The notes: generated by a model not told the origin, from the sequence alone. A stretch of 64,000 nt of DNA from Pelagibacterales bacterium SAG-MED01 (GCA_014654455.1 JACWCY010000006.1:32827-96826), one strand, 5' to 3'; counted from the stretch's first letter, positions 7,154-19,219 are shown. Numbers and translations: made by a program.

Positions 7154-7345
7154 ATGAAAAACCCGATTAAATTTATTCAAGAAGTTAAACAGGAAGCTTT
7201 TAAAGTTTCATGGCCTACAGGAAAAGAAACTCTTCAAGGAGCTTTGATGGTTTTTGCAATGGCATTAGTGATGTCATTATTTTTTCTTCTTCTTGATCAA
7301 GTTTTAAAATTTTTTTTAGAGCTATTACTTAAAGTGAGCATTTAA
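7154..7345 (+). CDS. secE: Preprotein translocase subunit SecE
   Basis: The small clamp subunit of the SecYEG channel in the inner membrane; 63 residues, the short single-TM form common outside enterics. It shows an amphipathic start (NPIKFIQEVKQEAFKVSWPT, with the conserved KVxWP) and one membrane span (residues about 27-55). The frame is open upstream through the tRNA-Trp gene, so the ATG at 7154 just after the tRNA is the real start. The stop overlaps the nusG ATG by one base. Confidence 0.93.
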   Translation: MKNPIKFIQEVKQEAFKVSWPTGKETLQGALMVFAMALVMSLFFLLLDQVLKFFLELLLKVSI

Positions 7346-7875
7346 TGAAAAATTGGTATATCGTACAATCACATTCTAGCTTTGAAAATAAAGTTGCTGG
7401 TTTAATTAAAGAAGAAGCAGATAAAGCAAAAATTTCAGATAAATTCGAAGAAATAATAGTGCCCACTCATGATGTTACTGAAGTTAAAAGAGGAAAAAGA
7501 ATACAAAGAAAAAAGAAATATTTTCCTGGATATGTTCTCATTAAAAGTGAAATGGATAATAATATTTATCATATGATTAAAAATATAAAGAGGGTAAGCG
7601 GTTTTTTAGGTACAAAAGGTATGCCCGTTCCAGTTTCAGACAAGGAGATAGAGAAAATTTTAGGACAAATAAAAGATGGTGTAGCGCAGCCAAAATCTGG
7701 TATAGAATACAGTGTTGGAGAAAAAGTTCAGGTAGTTGATGGACCTTTTGCATCTTTTAGTGGGATGGTTGAGGATATTGATGAAGATAAGTCTAGACTT
7801 AAGGTATCAGTTTCTATATTTGGACGTCCAACACCGGTTGATTTAGAATATAACCAAGTTGAGAAAGTAAGTTAA
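7345..7875 (+). CDS. nusG: Transcription termination/antitermination factor NusG
   Basis: NusG (176 residues) binds RNA polymerase, reduces pausing and links it to Rho or the ribosome. The N-terminal NGN domain starts with [16 protein letters not shown] and includes [15 protein letters not shown] domain follows at about residues 122-150 ([22 protein letters not shown]). It begins one base inside the secE stop and overlaps rplK by one base at its end, the standard secE-nusG-rplKAJL order. Confidence 0.97.
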   Translation: MKNWYIVQSHSSFENKVAGLIKEEADKAKISDKFEEIIVPTHDVTEVKRGKRIQRKKKYFPGYVLIKSEMDNNIYHMIKNIKRVSGFLGTKGMPVPVSDKEIEKILGQIKDGVAQPKSGIEYSVGEKVQVVDGPFASFSGMVEDIDEDKSRLKVSVSIFGRPTPVDLEYNQVEKVS

Positions 7876-8306
7876 TGGCAGCAAAAAAAGAAATTAGTGG
7901 ATTTATAAAATTACAAATTAAAGGTGGTCAAGCTAATCCAGCGCCACCAGTTGGACCAGCGCTGGGACAGCGTGGAGTAAATATTATGGAGTTTTGTAAA
8001 GCATTTAATGATAAGACAAAATCATTAGCTGGTAAACCAGTTCCAGTAGAAATTACTGTTTATAAAGATAAAAAATTTGATTTTAAGATTAAATCACCAC
8101 CAGCTTCATTTTTTATTAGAGAAGCTGCTAAATTGAAAAGTGGCTCTAAAGAACCAGGTAGGAATATTGTTGCATCAATTACAAAAAAACAAGCAGAAGA
8201 AATTGCAAAACAGAAAATGAATGATCTTAACGCCATAGATTTAGAACAAGCAGTAAAAATTATTGCTGGTTCAGCTAGATCAATGGGAATAGAGGTAAAA
8301 GAATAA
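7875..8306 (+). CDS. rplK: 50S ribosomal protein L11
   Basis: L11 (143 residues) binds the GTPase-associated centre of 23S rRNA. The proline-rich N-terminal switch region [23 protein letters not shown] is intact, and the C-terminal RNA-binding half contains [13 protein letters not shown] and SARSMGIEV. Both ends overlap neighbours by one base, so translational coupling with nusG and rplA is likely. Confidence 0.97.
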   Translation: MAAKKEISGFIKLQIKGGQANPAPPVGPALGQRGVNIMEFCKAFNDKTKSLAGKPVPVEITVYKDKKFDFKIKSPPASFFIREAAKLKSGSKEPGRNIVASITKKQAEEIAKQKMNDLNAIDLEQAVKIIAGSARSMGIEVKE

Positions 8307-8995
8307 TGTCATCAAAAAGATTTAAAAAATTACCCGAAAAGACAAATATTTTACCTGCAAATGGCATTGATAATTTATTAAAAGAAATTAAAAAAAACTG
8401 CACAACAAAATTTGATGAATCAGTTGATTTAAGTTTTCAAATAAATAATAAACAAAAAAAAAGTGAAATTAATATAAGAACAGTTGTAAATCTTCCTGGT
8501 GGAACTGGAAAAAAAGTTAAAGTTGCAGTTGTATGCGAAGAAGCAAAAGAGTCAGAAGCAAAAAAAGCAGGCGCTGATATTGTTGGTGGAGATGAATTTA
8601 TCGAAAAGATTAAAAATGGTGAAATGAATTTTGAAAAATTAATTTGCACACCAACCATGATGATTAAGTTATCTAAACTTGGTAAAGTTTTAGGACCAAA
8701 AGGTTTAATGCCAAACCCAAAATTAGGATCAGTTACAGAAGATTTAAAGACAGCAATTACTAATGCTAAATCAGGTCAAGCAGAAATTAGAAATGATAAA
8801 GATGGGAATATAGGTGTAAGTATTGGAAAAAAATCATTTGCCGATGACCAGTTAATTAAAAATTACAATGCAATATTAGATACACTTGAGAAAGAAAAAT
8901 CAAATAATGTTTTAAAAGGGGATTTAATAAAGTCTGCATTTATTACTTCTACTATGGGTGTTTCATATAAACTTAAGTTAGGTAAAACCATTTAA
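8306..8995 (+). CDS. rplA: 50S ribosomal protein L1
   Basis: L1 (229 residues) builds the mobile stalk that helps release E-site tRNA. The conserved motif LGPKGLMPNPKLG (about residue 128) and the rRNA-contacting SFADDQLIKNYNA region are present. In many bacteria L1 also represses translation of its own rplKA message; a mimic site was not identified here. The start overlaps rplK by one base. Confidence 0.97.
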   Translation: MSSKRFKKLPEKTNILPANGIDNLLKEIKKNCTTKFDESVDLSFQINNKQKKSEINIRTVVNLPGGTGKKVKVAVVCEEAKESEAKKAGADIVGGDEFIEKIKNGEMNFEKLICTPTMMIKLSKLGKVLGPKGLMPNPKLGSVTEDLKTAITNAKSGQAEIRNDKDGNIGVSIGKKSFADDQLIKNYNAILDTLEKEKSNNVLKGDLIKSAFITSTMGVSYKLKLGKTI

Positions 8996-9000
8996 TTATT

Positions 9001-9522
9001 ATGATGAATAAAGAACAAAAACAAAATTATATCGCAGAAATTACAACTCAATTTGAAAACAGCAAAGCGATTATGGTTACACATTACCAAGGTTTAACAA
9101 TGCCCCAATTAGATGAGTTGAGATCAAAAATGAGAGAACATGGAATAGTTTTTAAAATTACAAAAAATAGAATTACTAAATTAGCTTTAGCCAATACCAA
9201 ATGTAAAGATTTATCAAATTTATTTACTGGACCAACTGCAGTTGCATTTGGAGAAGACGCTATCATGTCTGCAAGAATCTTATCAAAGTTTGCAAAAGAT
9301 AATGAAAATTTAAAATTAATTGGTGGTATAATGGAAAATGAAGTTTTGGATCAAGCTGGAGTCCAAAATGTAGCTAATTTACCTACATTAGATGAGGCAA
9401 GAGCAAATATTGTGGGTATTTTGAATGCCTCTGCTTCAAAATTAGTAAGTATTTTACTTGCACGATCGGAAAAAATGAGTAGTTTACCCCCAGAAAATTC
9501 TGAAACACAACCTAAAGAGTAG
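9001..9522 (+). CDS. rplJ: 50S ribosomal protein L10
   Basis: L10 (173 residues) anchors L7/L12 dimers on the stalk. The N-terminal rRNA-binding domain shows [21 protein letters not shown] and [12 protein letters not shown]. The C-terminal helix ([22 protein letters not shown]) is the L12-binding segment. Two ATGs are adjacent (9001, 9004); either may be used. It is separated from rplA by only 5 bp. Confidence 0.95.
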   Translation: MMNKEQKQNYIAEITTQFENSKAIMVTHYQGLTMPQLDELRSKMREHGIVFKITKNRITKLALANTKCKDLSNLFTGPTAVAFGEDAIMSARILSKFAKDNENLKLIGGIMENEVLDQAGVQNVANLPTLDEARANIVGILNASASKLVSILLARSEKMSSLPPENSETQPKE

Positions 9523-9527
9523 ATTAT

Positions 9528-9893
9528 ATGCCTGACCTAAACAAAATTATAGATGATTTATCAAAATTAACTGTTGCTGAAGCAGCAGATCTTTCAAAAC
9601 AATTAGAGGAAAAGTGGGGAGTTACACCAATGGCAGCAGCAGCACCTGCAGCAGCTGGTGGAGGAGCAGCAGCAGAAGATAAAGATGATTTTACTATCAT
9701 GTTAGTTTCTGCAGGTGATAAAAAAATAAATGTTATTAAAGAAGTAAGAGCAGCAACATCATTAGGTCTTAAAGAAGCAAAAGATTTAGTAGAAGGTGCA
9801 CCTAAAGAAGTTAAAACTGGTGTTCCAAAAAAAGAAGCTGAAGAAATTAAAACAAAATTAGAAGCTGCTGGCGCAAAAGTAGAACTTAAGTAA
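9528..9893 (+). CDS. rplL: 50S ribosomal protein L7/L12
   Basis: The stalk protein (121 residues) that recruits translational GTPases. It has an N-terminal dimerisation domain (residues about 1-33), an Ala/Gly/Pro-rich hinge ([16 protein letters not shown]), and a globular C-terminal domain with [17 protein letters not shown] perfect 9-bp stem-loop follows in the gap before rpoB, where a processing or attenuation site separates r-protein and polymerase expression in other proteobacteria. Confidence 0.97.
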   Translation: MPDLNKIIDDLSKLTVAEAADLSKQLEEKWGVTPMAAAAPAAAGGGAAAEDKDDFTIMLVSAGDKKINVIKEVRAATSLGLKEAKDLVEGAPKEVKTGVPKKEAEEIKTKLEAAGAKVELK

Positions 9894-9912
9894 ATTAATA
9901 AGGACTAATTCA

Positions 9913-9940
9913 AGTACTGATTATTTTTTTAATCAGTATT
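9913..9940 (+). promoter_or_regulatory. Stem-loop between rplL and rpoB
   Basis: TACTGATTA (9915-9923), a loop of six T and TAATCAGTA (9930-9938) make a perfect 9-bp hairpin, extendable by a G-U and an A-U pair. No T tract follows, so it is not a standard terminator. A partial terminator or RNase cleavage site in the 56-bp gap is the likely role, by analogy with the E. coli rplL-rpoB interval. Confidence 0.55.
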
Positions 9941-9949
9941 AAAACATAG

Positions 9950-12900
9950 ATGCAAATATCTTTTACTGAAAAGAAGAATATTAGAAAAAGTTTTGGTAAA
10001 CTAAAAGAGAGTTTATCAATACCAAATTTAATTGAAGTTCAAAAAAATTCTTATGATGAGCTTACAGATTACAAACCTGAAGATGGTGATTTAACTAAAG
10101 GTTTTGATAGAGTATTTAAAAGTATTTTTCCTATAGAAGATTTAAATGACAAAGCGACATTGGAATATGTATCTTATAGATTGGAAAAACCAAAATTTGA
10201 TGTTGATGAATGCATAGCAAGAGGATTAACTTATTCATCAGCACTTAAATGCACTTTAAGACTTGTTGTTTATGAAATAGATCAGGAAAATAATACAAAA
10301 GATATTTTATCAGCTAAAGAACAAGAAGTTTATATGGGTGAAGTTCCTATTATGACAAATAGTGGAACATTTATTACAAATGGTGTTCAAAGAGTTGTGG
10401 TAAATCAAATGCATAGAAGTCCGGGTGTTTTTTTTGACCATGATAAAGGTAAAACCCACGCTAGTGGAAAATTACTATTTAATTGTAGAGTGATACCAAA
10501 TAGAGGCTCGTGGTTAGATTTTGAATATGATGTAAAAGATTTTTTATATTTTAAGATAGATAGAAAAAAAAAGATATTATCTTCAACTTTATTACAAGCC
10601 CTAGGTTATAGTAAGTCAGAAATTGCAGACGAGTTTTACGATAGTGAAAATTATAACTTTGATAAAAGCTCTCAAAAATGGAAAACTAAATTTAATCCAG
10701 ACAATTATAAAGCTAAAAATTTTTCAGAAGAAGTTATTGATGCAAAAACAGGGAAAGTTGTAATTAAACTTGGTGACAAAATTAATTATTTAAATGCTAA
10801 AAAATTATCAAATGATGGACTTAAAGAAATTTTAGTCTCTAGAGATTCTTTATTTGGAAAATTTTTACATAAAGATATTAAAATTAATGATGAAAAAGAA
10901 GGTGTTTTTGCAATAGGTACTGAACTCAATGATACAATAATTCAACAAATACTTGATGCTGGTATTGATACAATAAAAATTTCAGTAACAAATTCTATTA
11001 ATAAAGGTCCTTATTTATTAACAACAATTTTAAATGATAAAAATAATTCTAAAGATGAAGCGATAACTGAGATTTACAAAATGTTGAGACCAGGCGAACC
11101 ACCAACTATTGAAATCGCAACACAAATTTTTAATAATTTATTTTTTAGCTCTGATCGTTATGATTTATCCGATGTAGGTCGTGTTAAAATGAATTCTCGA
11201 TTAAGTTTAGAATGTTCTGACAAAATTACAATTTTAAGAAATGATGACATTATTGCAATAATTCATAAAATGCTTGATTTAAGAGATGGTAAGGATGAAG
11301 TAGATGATATTGATCATCTTGGAAACAGAAGAGTACGTTCAGTAGGAGAGTTAGTTGAAAATCAAGCAAGAATAGGTGTGTATCGGATGGAAAGGTCGAT
11401 TAAAGAAAAAATGACCACACTGGATGTTGAGTCTGCTATGCCACAAGATCTAATAAATGCAAAACCACTAACTGTTTCACTTAAAGATTTTTTTGCTAGT
11501 TCACAATTGTCACAATTTATGGATCAAACAAACCCATTATCTGAAATTACTCACAAAAGAAGAGTTTCTGCTTTGGGACCAGGTGGCTTAACAAGAGAAA
11601 GAGCAGGCTTTGAAGTAAGAGACGTACATCCAACTCATTATGGAAGAATATGTCCAATTGAAACACCCGAAGGACCAAACATTGGTCTGATTAACAGCTT
11701 ATCTACTTATGCTAAAATTAACAAATACGGATTTATTGAAAGCCCATATAAAAGAGTAAAATCAGGTGTGGTGCAAGATAACGTTGAATATTTATCAGCC
11801 ATGGAAGAAACTAAGTTTACTATAGCTCAAGCTAATACAAAAATTGATAAAAAAGGAAAAATTATAGAAGAGCTTGTATCGTGTAGACAAAACTTGAATT
11901 TTTTATTATCCAAACCGGAGACAATTGATTATATAGATGTTTCACCTAAACAGCTAGTTTCAGTCGCTGCTTCACTAATACCTTTTTTAGAAAATGATGA
12001 TGCCAATAGAGCTCTAATGGGTTCAAACATGATGAGGCAGGCAGTACCTTTACTTAAACCCGAGTCCCCTCTAGTTGGAACAGGAATCGAAAGCGATGTA
12101 GCTTTAGACTCTGGTGTTACAATTGTTGCAAAAAGAGATGGTGTAGTTGATAAAATTGATGGAAAAAGAATTGTAATTAAAGTAACTGGTGAAACTGACT
12201 TCAATAAGTCAGGAGTTGATATATATAATTTACAAAAATTTAAAAGATCTAATCAAAATACCTGTATTAACCAAAAACCTTTAGTCAGAGTTGGTGATAT
12301 TGTTAAATCAGGAGATATAATCGCTGATGGACCTTCTACGAAATTGGGGGAGCTCGCATTAGGTAAAAATGTGACCGTCGCCTTCATGCCATGGCAAGGA
12401 TATAATTTTGAAGACTCAATTTTAATTTCAGAAAGATGTGTAACCGATGATGTATTTACTTCAATTCATATAGTTGAATATGAAATTATGGCAAGAGATA
12501 CTAAGTTAGGTGAGGAGGAAATTACTAGAGATATACCTAATGTTAACGAAGATGCACTAAAAAATTTAGATGAATCAGGAGTTGTTTATATTGGGGCTGA
12601 AGTTAATGCAGGAGATATTTTAGTTGGTAAAGTTACACCAAAAGGTGACTCTGCATCTGGTCCTGAAGAAAAATTGCTAAGATCAATATTTGGAGAAAAA
12701 GCAATAGATGTTACAGATACTTCATTAAGAATGTCTCGTGGAAGCAGTGGTACTGTTGTTGATGTTAGAGTGTTTAATAGACATGGAATTGAAAAAGATG
12801 AAAGATCAATCACAATTGAAAGAGCTGAAATTGAACAAGTACAACAAGACAAAATAGTTGAAGAAGAAATTTTAGAAAGAAGTATTAAACAAAGAGCAGC

Positions 12901-14038
12901 TGAAATACTATCTGGAACATCTCTATCTAAAAAAGTGAAAGAAATTGATGCTGGATCAAAATTAGATTTTGATAAAATCAATCAATTAAATATTAATGAT
13001 GTATTTAAGTTAACTGTTGGTAATGAAAAAAATGAGTCAGCACTTGTCCAACTAAAAGATCAATACAACAAAGCAAAAGAAGATATTACAGAAAGATTTG
13101 AGGACAAAGTTTTAAAAATAAGAAGTGGCGATGATTTATTACCGAGTGTAATGAAAATGGTAAAAGTTTTTGTTGCTATTAAGAGAAGACTTAGACCTGG
13201 TGATAAAATGTCTGGTAGACATGGAAATAAAGGTGTTGTTAGTAAAATTGTTCCAGTAGAAGATATGCCTTATAGAGAAGATGGCAGACCAGTTGATATT
13301 GTTTTGAATCCACTAGGTGTTCCTAGTAGGATGAACGTTGGGCAAATTTTGGAGACTCATTTAGGTTGGGCATGTAAAGAATTTGGTGAAGAAGTTAAAA
13401 GATTAGTAAATGAAAATAGTAAAAAAATTGAAAAAACAGAAAAAATAGCAAATTTCTTAAAATCAGTTTATGGAGATGAAATTTTTAAGGATAAAGTTGA
13501 AAAATTAAATAAAACTGAATTTAGAGATTTATGTGAAAATTTACAAAATGGAATTGCAATTTCCACACCTGTTTTTGACGGTGCAAAAGAAAAAAATGTA
13601 ACACAAATGCTTGAACTTGCTAATTTACCAAGCTCAGGACAAACTTTTTTATGGGACGGAAGAACTGGTGAGAAGTTTGATAGACCGGTGACAGTTGGTA
13701 TTATTTATATGTTAAAACTTCATCATTTAGTTGAAGACAAAATTCATGCACGATCAACAGGGCCATATAGTTTAGTTACTCAACAACCTCTTGGAGGAAA
13801 AGCGCAATTAGGAGGACAAAGATTTGGTGAAATGGAAGTTTGGGCATTGGAAGCTTATGGTGCTTCATATACTCTTCAAGAAATTTTAACTGTTAAGTCT
13901 GATGACGTTGCTGGACGTGTTAAAGTATATGAGACTATTGTTAAAGGTGAAGAAAATTTTGAGTCTGGTATTCCAGAGTCATTCAATGTTCTTGTTAAAG
14001 AAATCAAATCTTTAGCATTAAATGTGGAATTAAATTAA
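9950..14038 (+). CDS. rpoB: DNA-directed RNA polymerase subunit beta
   Basis: The catalytic beta subunit, 1362 residues, close to the usual alphaproteobacterial length. The rifampicin-binding region [17 protein letters not shown] starts at residue 517. Asp525, His535 and Ser540 (equivalent to E. coli 516, 526 and 531) are the sensitive-type residues. Downstream motifs include the lobe [18 protein letters not shown], the active-site stretch [15 protein letters not shown] and the C-terminal [24 protein letters not shown]. It ends 1 bp before the rpoC start, favouring coupled translation and equal stoichiometry. Confidence 0.98.
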   Translation: MQISFTEKKNIRKSFGKLKESLSIPNLIEVQKNSYDELTDYKPEDGDLTKGFDRVFKSIFPIEDLNDKATLEYVSYRLEKPKFDVDECIARGLTYSSALKCTLRLVVYEIDQENNTKDILSAKEQEVYMGEVPIMTNSGTFITNGVQRVVVNQMHRSPGVFFDHDKGKTHASGKLLFNCRVIPNRGSWLDFEYDVKDFLYFKIDRKKKILSSTLLQALGYSKSEIADEFYDSENYNFDKSSQKWKTKFNPDNYKAKNFSEEVIDAKTGKVVIKLGDKINYLNAKKLSNDGLKEILVSRDSLFGKFLHKDIKINDEKEGVFAIGTELNDTIIQQILDAGIDTIKISVTNSINKGPYLLTTILNDKNNSKDEAITEIYKMLRPGEPPTIEIATQIFNNLFFSSDRYDLSDVGRVKMNSRLSLECSDKITILRNDDIIAIIHKMLDLRDGKDEVDDIDHLGNRRVRSVGELVENQARIGVYRMERSIKEKMTTLDVESAMPQDLINAKPLTVSLKDFFASSQLSQFMDQTNPLSEITHKRRVSALGPGGLTRERAGFEVRDVHPTHYGRICPIETPEGPNIGLINSLSTYAKINKYGFIESPYKRVKSGVVQDNVEYLSAMEETKFTIAQANTKIDKKGKIIEELVSCRQNLNFLLSKPETIDYIDVSPKQLVSVAASLIPFLENDDANRALMGSNMMRQAVPLLKPESPLVGTGIESDVALDSGVTIVAKRDGVVDKIDGKRIVIKVTGETDFNKSGVDIYNLQKFKRSNQNTCINQKPLVRVGDIVKSGDIIADGPSTKLGELALGKNVTVAFMPWQGYNFEDSILISERCVTDDVFTSIHIVEYEIMARDTKLGEEEITRDIPNVNEDALKNLDESGVVYIGAEVNAGDILVGKVTPKGDSASGPEEKLLRSIFGEKAIDVTDTSLRMSRGSSGTVVDVRVFNRHGIEKDERSITIERAEIEQVQQDKIVEEEILERSIKQRAAEILSGTSLSKKVKEIDAGSKLDFDKINQLNINDVFKLTVGNEKNESALVQLKDQYNKAKEDITERFEDKVLKIRSGDDLLPSVMKMVKVFVAIKRRLRPGDKMSGRHGNKGVVSKIVPVEDMPYREDGRPVDIVLNPLGVPSRMNVGQILETHLGWACKEFGEEVKRLVNENSKKIEKTEKIANFLKSVYGDEIFKDKVEKLNKTEFRDLCENLQNGIAISTPVFDGAKEKNVTQMLELANLPSSGQTFLWDGRTGEKFDRPVTVGIIYMLKLHHLVEDKIHARSTGPYSLVTQQPLGGKAQLGGQRFGEMEVWALEAYGASYTLQEILTVKSDDVAGRVKVYETIVKGEENFESGIPESFNVLVKEIKSLALNVELN

Positions 14039-14039
14039 T

Positions 14040-17000
14040 ATGAAAAAAGAATTAACAGATTTATTTAAAAACTCTGAAATTGCAGAAGCTCAAAATTTTA
14101 ATAGTATCAAGATTTCATTAGCAAGCCCTGAAAAAATAAAATCTTGGACCTATGGAGAAATAAAAAAACCTGAAACAATAAATTACAGAACATTTAGACC
14201 AGAAAAAGATGGTTTATTTTGTGCTAGAATATTTGGGCCTATAAAAGACTACGAATGCTTGTGTGGTAAATACAAACGAATGAAGTTCAGAGGTATCATT
14301 TGTGAAAAATGTGGAGTCGAAGTAACTAAATCAAATGTACGTAGAGAAAGAATGGGTCATATTAATCTTGCAACACCTGTGGCACATATATGGTTTTTAA
14401 AGTCGTTACCTAGCAGAATTGCATTAGCAGTTGATATGAAACTTAAAGAAATTGAAAGAGTTTTATATTTTGAAAACTTCATTGTCATAGAGCCAGGCCT
14501 AACTGGATTACAAAAAAATCAACTTTTAAACGAAGAAGAATTGGTAAAATATCAGGATGAATTTGGTGAAGAAGCTTTTTCAGCTGGTATAGGGGCAGAA
14601 GCTGTTCTAGAAATGTTAAGAAATATTGATTTAGAATTAGAGAGAAAAAACCTTATTAGTTTCATTAAAGAGACTAAATCAAAAGTAAACGAAGAAAGAG
14701 CTATTAAAAGGTTAAAGTTAATTGAGTCATTTATCGAAACTGGTCAAAAACCAGAGTGGATGATTATGACTGTTGTGCCAGTTATACCCCCAGAACTAAG
14801 ACCATTAGTACCTTTAGATGGGGGAAGGTTTGCAACATCTGATTTAAACGATCTGTATAGAAGAGTAATTAACAGAAATAATAGATTAAAAAGGTTAATG
14901 GATCTTAAAGCTCCAGACATTATTGTTAGAAATGAAAAACGTATGCTTCAGGAGTCAGTTGATGCTTTATTTGATAATGGTAGAAGAGGAAGAGTAATTA
15001 CTGGAACTGGAAAAAGACCTCTTAAATCGTTAGCTGAGATGTTAAAAGGTAAACAAGGAAGATTTAGACAAAATTTATTAGGAAAAAGAGTTGATTATTC
15101 TGGTCGTTCAGTAATCGTAGTTGGTCCTGATTTAAAATTACATGAGTGTGGTTTGCCAAAAAAAATGGCTTTAGAATTATTTAAACCATTTTTATACGCT
15201 AGATTAAATAAATTGGGATTGGCTTCAACGATTAAACAAGCAAAAAAACTTGTTGAAAAAGAAACTAATGCTGTTTGGGATGCATTAGAACTTATAGTCA
15301 GAGAACACCCAGTTTTATTAAACAGAGCTCCGACGTTACATAGACTTGGTGTCCAAGCCTTTGAACCTAAGTTGATAGAAGGTGATGCAATTGAGTTACA
15401 TCCTCTAACTTGTGCTGCTTTTAATGCTGATTTCGATGGAGATCAAATGGCTGTTCATGTTCCATTAAGTTTAGAAGCACAATTAGAAGCAAGAATATTG
15501 ATGTTATCAACAAATAATATCTTATCACCATCAAATGGTAAACCTATAATTGTTCCAAGTCAGGACATGATTTTAGGTATTTATTATTTATCACAAGAAC
15601 CAATTACTGATAAAGCAATCGGATACTTTTTAGATGCAGATCAAATTGAATTTGCATTGTCTTCAGGACAAATAAAAGTTCATAGTACTATAATATCTAG
15701 ATTTGAAACTGTAGATGAAAATGGTAATAAAAAATTTGAGAAATATACTTCAACAGCAGGAAGATTTTTATTAGCAAACTTGTTACCAAAAAATTATAAT
15801 ATCAAGTTTTCGTTAATAGATAGATTGCTACCAAAAAAAGTTGTTTCAGAAATAATTGATATAGTTTTTAGGTTTTGTGGGCAAAAAACAACAGTTATAT
15901 TTTGTGATAAACTAAAAGATTTAGGATTTAAACACGCTTTTAAAGCAGGAATCTCATTTGGAAAAGATGATTTAGTGATTCCTGAAAGTAAAACTAGATT
16001 AATTGATGATACAAAAAAGTTAATTGCTGACTATGAAACTCAATATGCGGAAGGTTTAATTACTAGGGGTGAAAAATATAATAAGGTAGTTGATGCTTGG
16101 TCTAAATGTACAGATCGTGTTGCTGGTGAAATGATGAAGGGTATTTCTGCCACAGAGAAGACCTCAGATGGATTAAAAATTAATTCAGTATTTATGATGG
16201 CAGATAGCGGTGCAAGAGGATCCGCTGCACAAATGAAACAATTAGCTGGTATGAGAGGTTTAATAGCAAAACCTTCAGGTGAGATTATTGAAAGCCCAAT
16301 TATATCTAATTTTAAAGAAGGTTTAACTGCACTTGAATATTTTAACTCAACGCACGGAGCTAGAAAAGGGTTAGCAGATACGGCACTTAAAACAGCTAGC
16401 TCAGGATATTTAACTAGAAGACTTTGTGATGTAGCGCAGGATTTAACAGTAACAAAGGTTAAATGTGATAATCCCGGTTTTATTGAGTTATCTGAAATAT
16501 TAGAAGGTGGAAATGTAGTAGTAAGTTTATCTGAAAGAGCTCTTGGTAGAGTTACAGCAGCTGATGTAAAAAATCCATTAACTGGGGAAATTGTTATTAA
16601 AAAATCAATGATGATTGATGAAAGTGGTTGTGATTTAATAGATGCAGCTGGAGTTAAATCTATAAAAGTTTATTCAGTAATGACTTGTAGTTCAAAAGAA
16701 GGTGTATGCTCAACATGTTATGGACGAGATTTGTCTAGAGGTAAAATGGTTCACGTTGGTGAGGCTATTGGGATGATCTCTGCTCAATCAATCGGAGAAC
16801 CAGGAACACAATTAACTATGAGAACTTTTCACGTCGGTGGTACAGCATCTGTAAAACAAGATTCTCAAATTATAAGTAAAAATGAAGGAAATCTTAAAAT
16901 TTTAAATTCTAATATCTTGGAGGACTCTAAAAAAAATCTAATCGTAATGGGTAGAAATACACAGCTGTCTATTGAAGACGATAATGGAGTTCAAATTGCC

Positions 17001-18212
17001 ATTTACAAAGTAGCATATGGATCAAAATTATTTTTTAAAAATGGAGATAAGGTAAAAGCAAATTCAAAAATTTGTGAATGGGATCCTTATACAACACCTG
17101 TTATCGCAGAAAAAAGTGGTACAGCAAGTTTTGTTGATTTAATTGATGGTGTTTCAATTCAAGAAACTACAGATGATGCTACTGGAATTTCCTCTAAGTC
17201 AGTAATTGATTGGAGATCTCAATCAAAAAGCACTGATTTAAAACCAAGAATTACTTTAAGAGATGAAAAAGGAAATGTAATCAAAAAAGCTGATGATAAT
17301 GAAGCTAGATATTATTTGGTTCCAGATTCAATACTATCAATTAAAGATGGTCAGAAAGTTTTTGCAGGTGACGTAATAGCCAGACTTCCTAAAGAAACAA
17401 CTAAAACTAAAGATATTACAGGAGGTCTTCCAAGAGTTGCAGAATTATTTGAGGCTAGAAAAGCAAAAGATAGTGCAATAATTGCTGAAAATGATGGTCA
17501 AGTAGTTTTTGGAAAAGAAGTTAGAGGAAAACAAAGAATTTCCATTGTACCAGAGGATGGAAATGAACCCTCAAATTATTTAATTCCAAAGGGAAAACAT
17601 ATAAATTTTAACCAAGGTGAAAAAATCAAAAAAGGTGAATATCTACTTGATGGTCAGCCACTTCCGCACGATATCTTAAGAATTATGGGAATAAAAGATT
17701 TAACAGAATATTTTGTTAATCAAGTTCAAGAAGTTTACAGACTACAAGGTGTAATTATAAATGATAAGCATATTGAAACAATATTAAGACAAATGTTAAA
17801 AAAAGTTGAAGTTAAGTCATCTGGCGACTCTACTTATCTGCCTGGTGAAATAATTGATAGAATTAAATTTGATAATGTTAATGAAAAATTGAAATCAGAA
17901 GGAAAAACTTTAGCTGTTGGAGAAAGAGTTTTAATGGGGATAACAAAAGCTTCATTACAAACCGAGTCATTTATATCTGCAGCTTCTTTTCAAGAAACTA
18001 CAAGAGTCCTTACAGATGCTGCAATAAAAGGTAAAGTTGATCCATTAAATGGATTAAAAGAAAATGTTATTGTTGGAAGATTAGTACCAGCTGGAACTGG
18101 AAATATTAAGAATAAATGGAACAAAAAAGCACTTCAGGATGATAATAAATTTTTATCTGAGCAAGAAAAAATTGAAGCTTCAGAACCTCAAGAAAATCAA
18201 GTAAATCAATAA
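14040..18212 (+). CDS. rpoC: DNA-directed RNA polymerase subunit beta'
   Basis: The beta' subunit, 1390 residues. The N-terminal zinc site is [19 protein letters not shown]. The catalytic magnesium loop NADFDGDQM is at residues 462-470, with Asp464, Asp466 and Asp468 intact. The bridge helix and trigger loop region ([17 protein letters not shown], later [25 protein letters not shown]) and the second zinc cluster ([19 protein letters not shown]) are all present. It closes the rplKAJL-rpoBC unit; a 165-bp gap with a candidate promoter follows. Confidence 0.98.
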   Translation: MKKELTDLFKNSEIAEAQNFNSIKISLASPEKIKSWTYGEIKKPETINYRTFRPEKDGLFCARIFGPIKDYECLCGKYKRMKFRGIICEKCGVEVTKSNVRRERMGHINLATPVAHIWFLKSLPSRIALAVDMKLKEIERVLYFENFIVIEPGLTGLQKNQLLNEEELVKYQDEFGEEAFSAGIGAEAVLEMLRNIDLELERKNLISFIKETKSKVNEERAIKRLKLIESFIETGQKPEWMIMTVVPVIPPELRPLVPLDGGRFATSDLNDLYRRVINRNNRLKRLMDLKAPDIIVRNEKRMLQESVDALFDNGRRGRVITGTGKRPLKSLAEMLKGKQGRFRQNLLGKRVDYSGRSVIVVGPDLKLHECGLPKKMALELFKPFLYARLNKLGLASTIKQAKKLVEKETNAVWDALELIVREHPVLLNRAPTLHRLGVQAFEPKLIEGDAIELHPLTCAAFNADFDGDQMAVHVPLSLEAQLEARILMLSTNNILSPSNGKPIIVPSQDMILGIYYLSQEPITDKAIGYFLDADQIEFALSSGQIKVHSTIISRFETVDENGNKKFEKYTSTAGRFLLANLLPKNYNIKFSLIDRLLPKKVVSEIIDIVFRFCGQKTTVIFCDKLKDLGFKHAFKAGISFGKDDLVIPESKTRLIDDTKKLIADYETQYAEGLITRGEKYNKVVDAWSKCTDRVAGEMMKGISATEKTSDGLKINSVFMMADSGARGSAAQMKQLAGMRGLIAKPSGEIIESPIISNFKEGLTALEYFNSTHGARKGLADTALKTASSGYLTRRLCDVAQDLTVTKVKCDNPGFIELSEILEGGNVVVSLSERALGRVTAADVKNPLTGEIVIKKSMMIDESGCDLIDAAGVKSIKVYSVMTCSSKEGVCSTCYGRDLSRGKMVHVGEAIGMISAQSIGEPGTQLTMRTFHVGGTASVKQDSQIISKNEGNLKILNSNILEDSKKNLIVMGRNTQLSIEDDNGVQIAIYKVAYGSKLFFKNGDKVKANSKICEWDPYTTPVIAEKSGTASFVDLIDGVSIQETTDDATGISSKSVIDWRSQSKSTDLKPRITLRDEKGNVIKKADDNEARYYLVPDSILSIKDGQKVFAGDVIARLPKETTKTKDITGGLPRVAELFEARKAKDSAIIAENDGQVVFGKEVRGKQRISIVPEDGNEPSNYLIPKGKHINFNQGEKIKKGEYLLDGQPLPHDILRIMGIKDLTEYFVNQVQEVYRLQGVIINDKHIETILRQMLKKVEVKSSGDSTYLPGEIIDRIKFDNVNEKLKSEGKTLAVGERVLMGITKASLQTESFISAASFQETTRVLTDAAIKGKVDPLNGLKENVIVGRLVPAGTGNIKNKWNKKALQDDNKFLSEQEKIEASEPQENQVNQ

Positions 18213-18241
18213 AAAAATAGCTCTAGTATCCTAGTTTTAGT

Positions 18242-18269
18242 TTGACAAAGGCAAATTAATTAGTATTTT
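18242..18269 (+). promoter_or_regulatory. Candidate promoter of rpsL-rpsG-fusA operon
   Basis: TTGACA (18242-18247) is a perfect -35 hexamer, followed after 16 bp by TATTTT (18264-18269) as -10. It lies in the 165-bp rpoC-rpsL gap. A start near 18276 would give a leader of about 100 nt carrying two hairpins. Identified by eye. Confidence 0.5.
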
Positions 18270-18291
18270 GGCGATGTTTTTGGTTGGAATG

Positions 18292-18347
18292 TAGTACTAA
18301 CTTAACGTACTAAACGCTGCCATGAATAACCTGTCAGTTATTTCATT
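18292..18347 (+). promoter_or_regulatory. Two stem-loops in the rpsL leader
   Basis: The first hairpin is TAGTAC (18292-18297) with GTACTA (18307-18312), loop of 9. The second is ATGAATAAC with GTTATTTCAT (about 18322-18346), a 9-bp stem with one bulged A and loop CTGTCA. They sit between the candidate promoter and rpsL, where an autoregulatory r-protein site could be. Function is unknown. Confidence 0.4.
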
Positions 18348-18377
18348 CAAAAATAAACTTATTTATAAATAATAATT

Positions 18378-18749
18378 ATGCCAACAATTAATCAATTGTT
18401 AAAAAAAAAGAGAGTTAAACAATTAACAAGGAATAAAGTTCCTGCGCTCCAAAAACAACCACTCAAAAGAGGTGTGTGTGTTAAAGTTTATACAACAACA
18501 CCAAAAAAACCAAATTCTGCCTTAAGAAAAGTTGCAAGAGTAAGACTATCAAATGGATTTGAGGTAACTGCTTATATACCAGGTGAAGGACATAATCTTC
18601 AAGAACACTCAGTAGTTTTAATAAGAGGTGGTAGAGTTAAAGATTTACCAGGTGTTCGTTATCACATACTAAGAGGAAATCTTGATACTCAAGGTGTTGC
18701 TAATAGAAAAAAAAGAAGATCACTATATGGAACTAAAAAAGGTAAGTAA
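18378..18749 (+). CDS. rpsL: 30S ribosomal protein S12
   Basis: S12 (123 residues) lies at the decoding centre and controls accuracy. The conserved loops [17 protein letters not shown] and [27 protein letters not shown] are present. The Lys residues classically mutated in streptomycin resistance (positions 43 and 88 in E. coli) are wild type. It heads the str-type operon and overlaps rpsG by one base. Confidence 0.97.
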   Translation: MPTINQLLKKKRVKQLTRNKVPALQKQPLKRGVCVKVYTTTPKKPNSALRKVARVRLSNGFEVTAYIPGEGHNLQEHSVVLIRGGRVKDLPGVRYHILRGNLDTQGVANRKKRRSLYGTKKGK

Positions 18750-19219
18750 TGTCTAGAAAAAAAACTCAACCTAAAAAAAATGTTGTCCCAGATCCAAAGT
18801 TTAACTCAACTATTATTCCTAAATTAATTAACAATATAATGTTTGATGGTAAAAGAGGTGTTGCAGCTAAAATTGTTTATGATGCGATCGATAAAATCAA
18901 AACAAAATCAAAAGATGAGCCAATAAATATTTTTAATGAAGCTATAAATAACATTAAACCAACTGTTGAAGTAAGATCTAGAAGAGTAGGTGGAGCAACT
19001 TACCAAGTGCCTGTTGAAGTTAAAAGCAAAAGAGCTCAAGCTTTAGCAATAAGATGGTTAGTAGACTCAGCCAGAAAAAGAAAAGATAAACATATGTCTG
19101 ATAAAATTTTTAATGAACTATACGATGCTTATGAAAAAAAAGGTGCAGCAGTTAAAAAAAGAGAGGATGTGCATAAAATGGCTGAGTCAAATAAAGCTTT
19201 TGCACATTTCAGGTGGTAA
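18749..19219 (+). CDS. rpsG: 30S ribosomal protein S7
   Basis: S7 (156 residues) is the primary assembly protein of the 30S head, binding the 3' domain of 16S rRNA. The conserved RSRRVGGATYQVPVEV and the C-terminal KKREDVHKMAESNKAFAHFRW are visible. In E. coli S7 represses str-operon translation from the rpsL-rpsG junction; here the genes overlap by one base with no room for the same intercistronic structure. Confidence 0.97.
   Translation: MSRKKTQPKKNVVPDPKFNSTIIPKLINNIMFDGKRGVAAKIVYDAIDKIKTKSKDEPINIFNEAINNIKPTVEVRSRRVGGATYQVPVEVKSKRAQALAIRWLVDSARKRKDKHMSDKIFNELYDAYEKKGAAVKKREDVHKMAESNKAFAHFRW

Noticed and set aside
12586..12981. Long antisense frame inside rpoB
   Set aside because: It lies wholly opposite a conserved gene and has no recognisable motif; a by-product of biased codon use.
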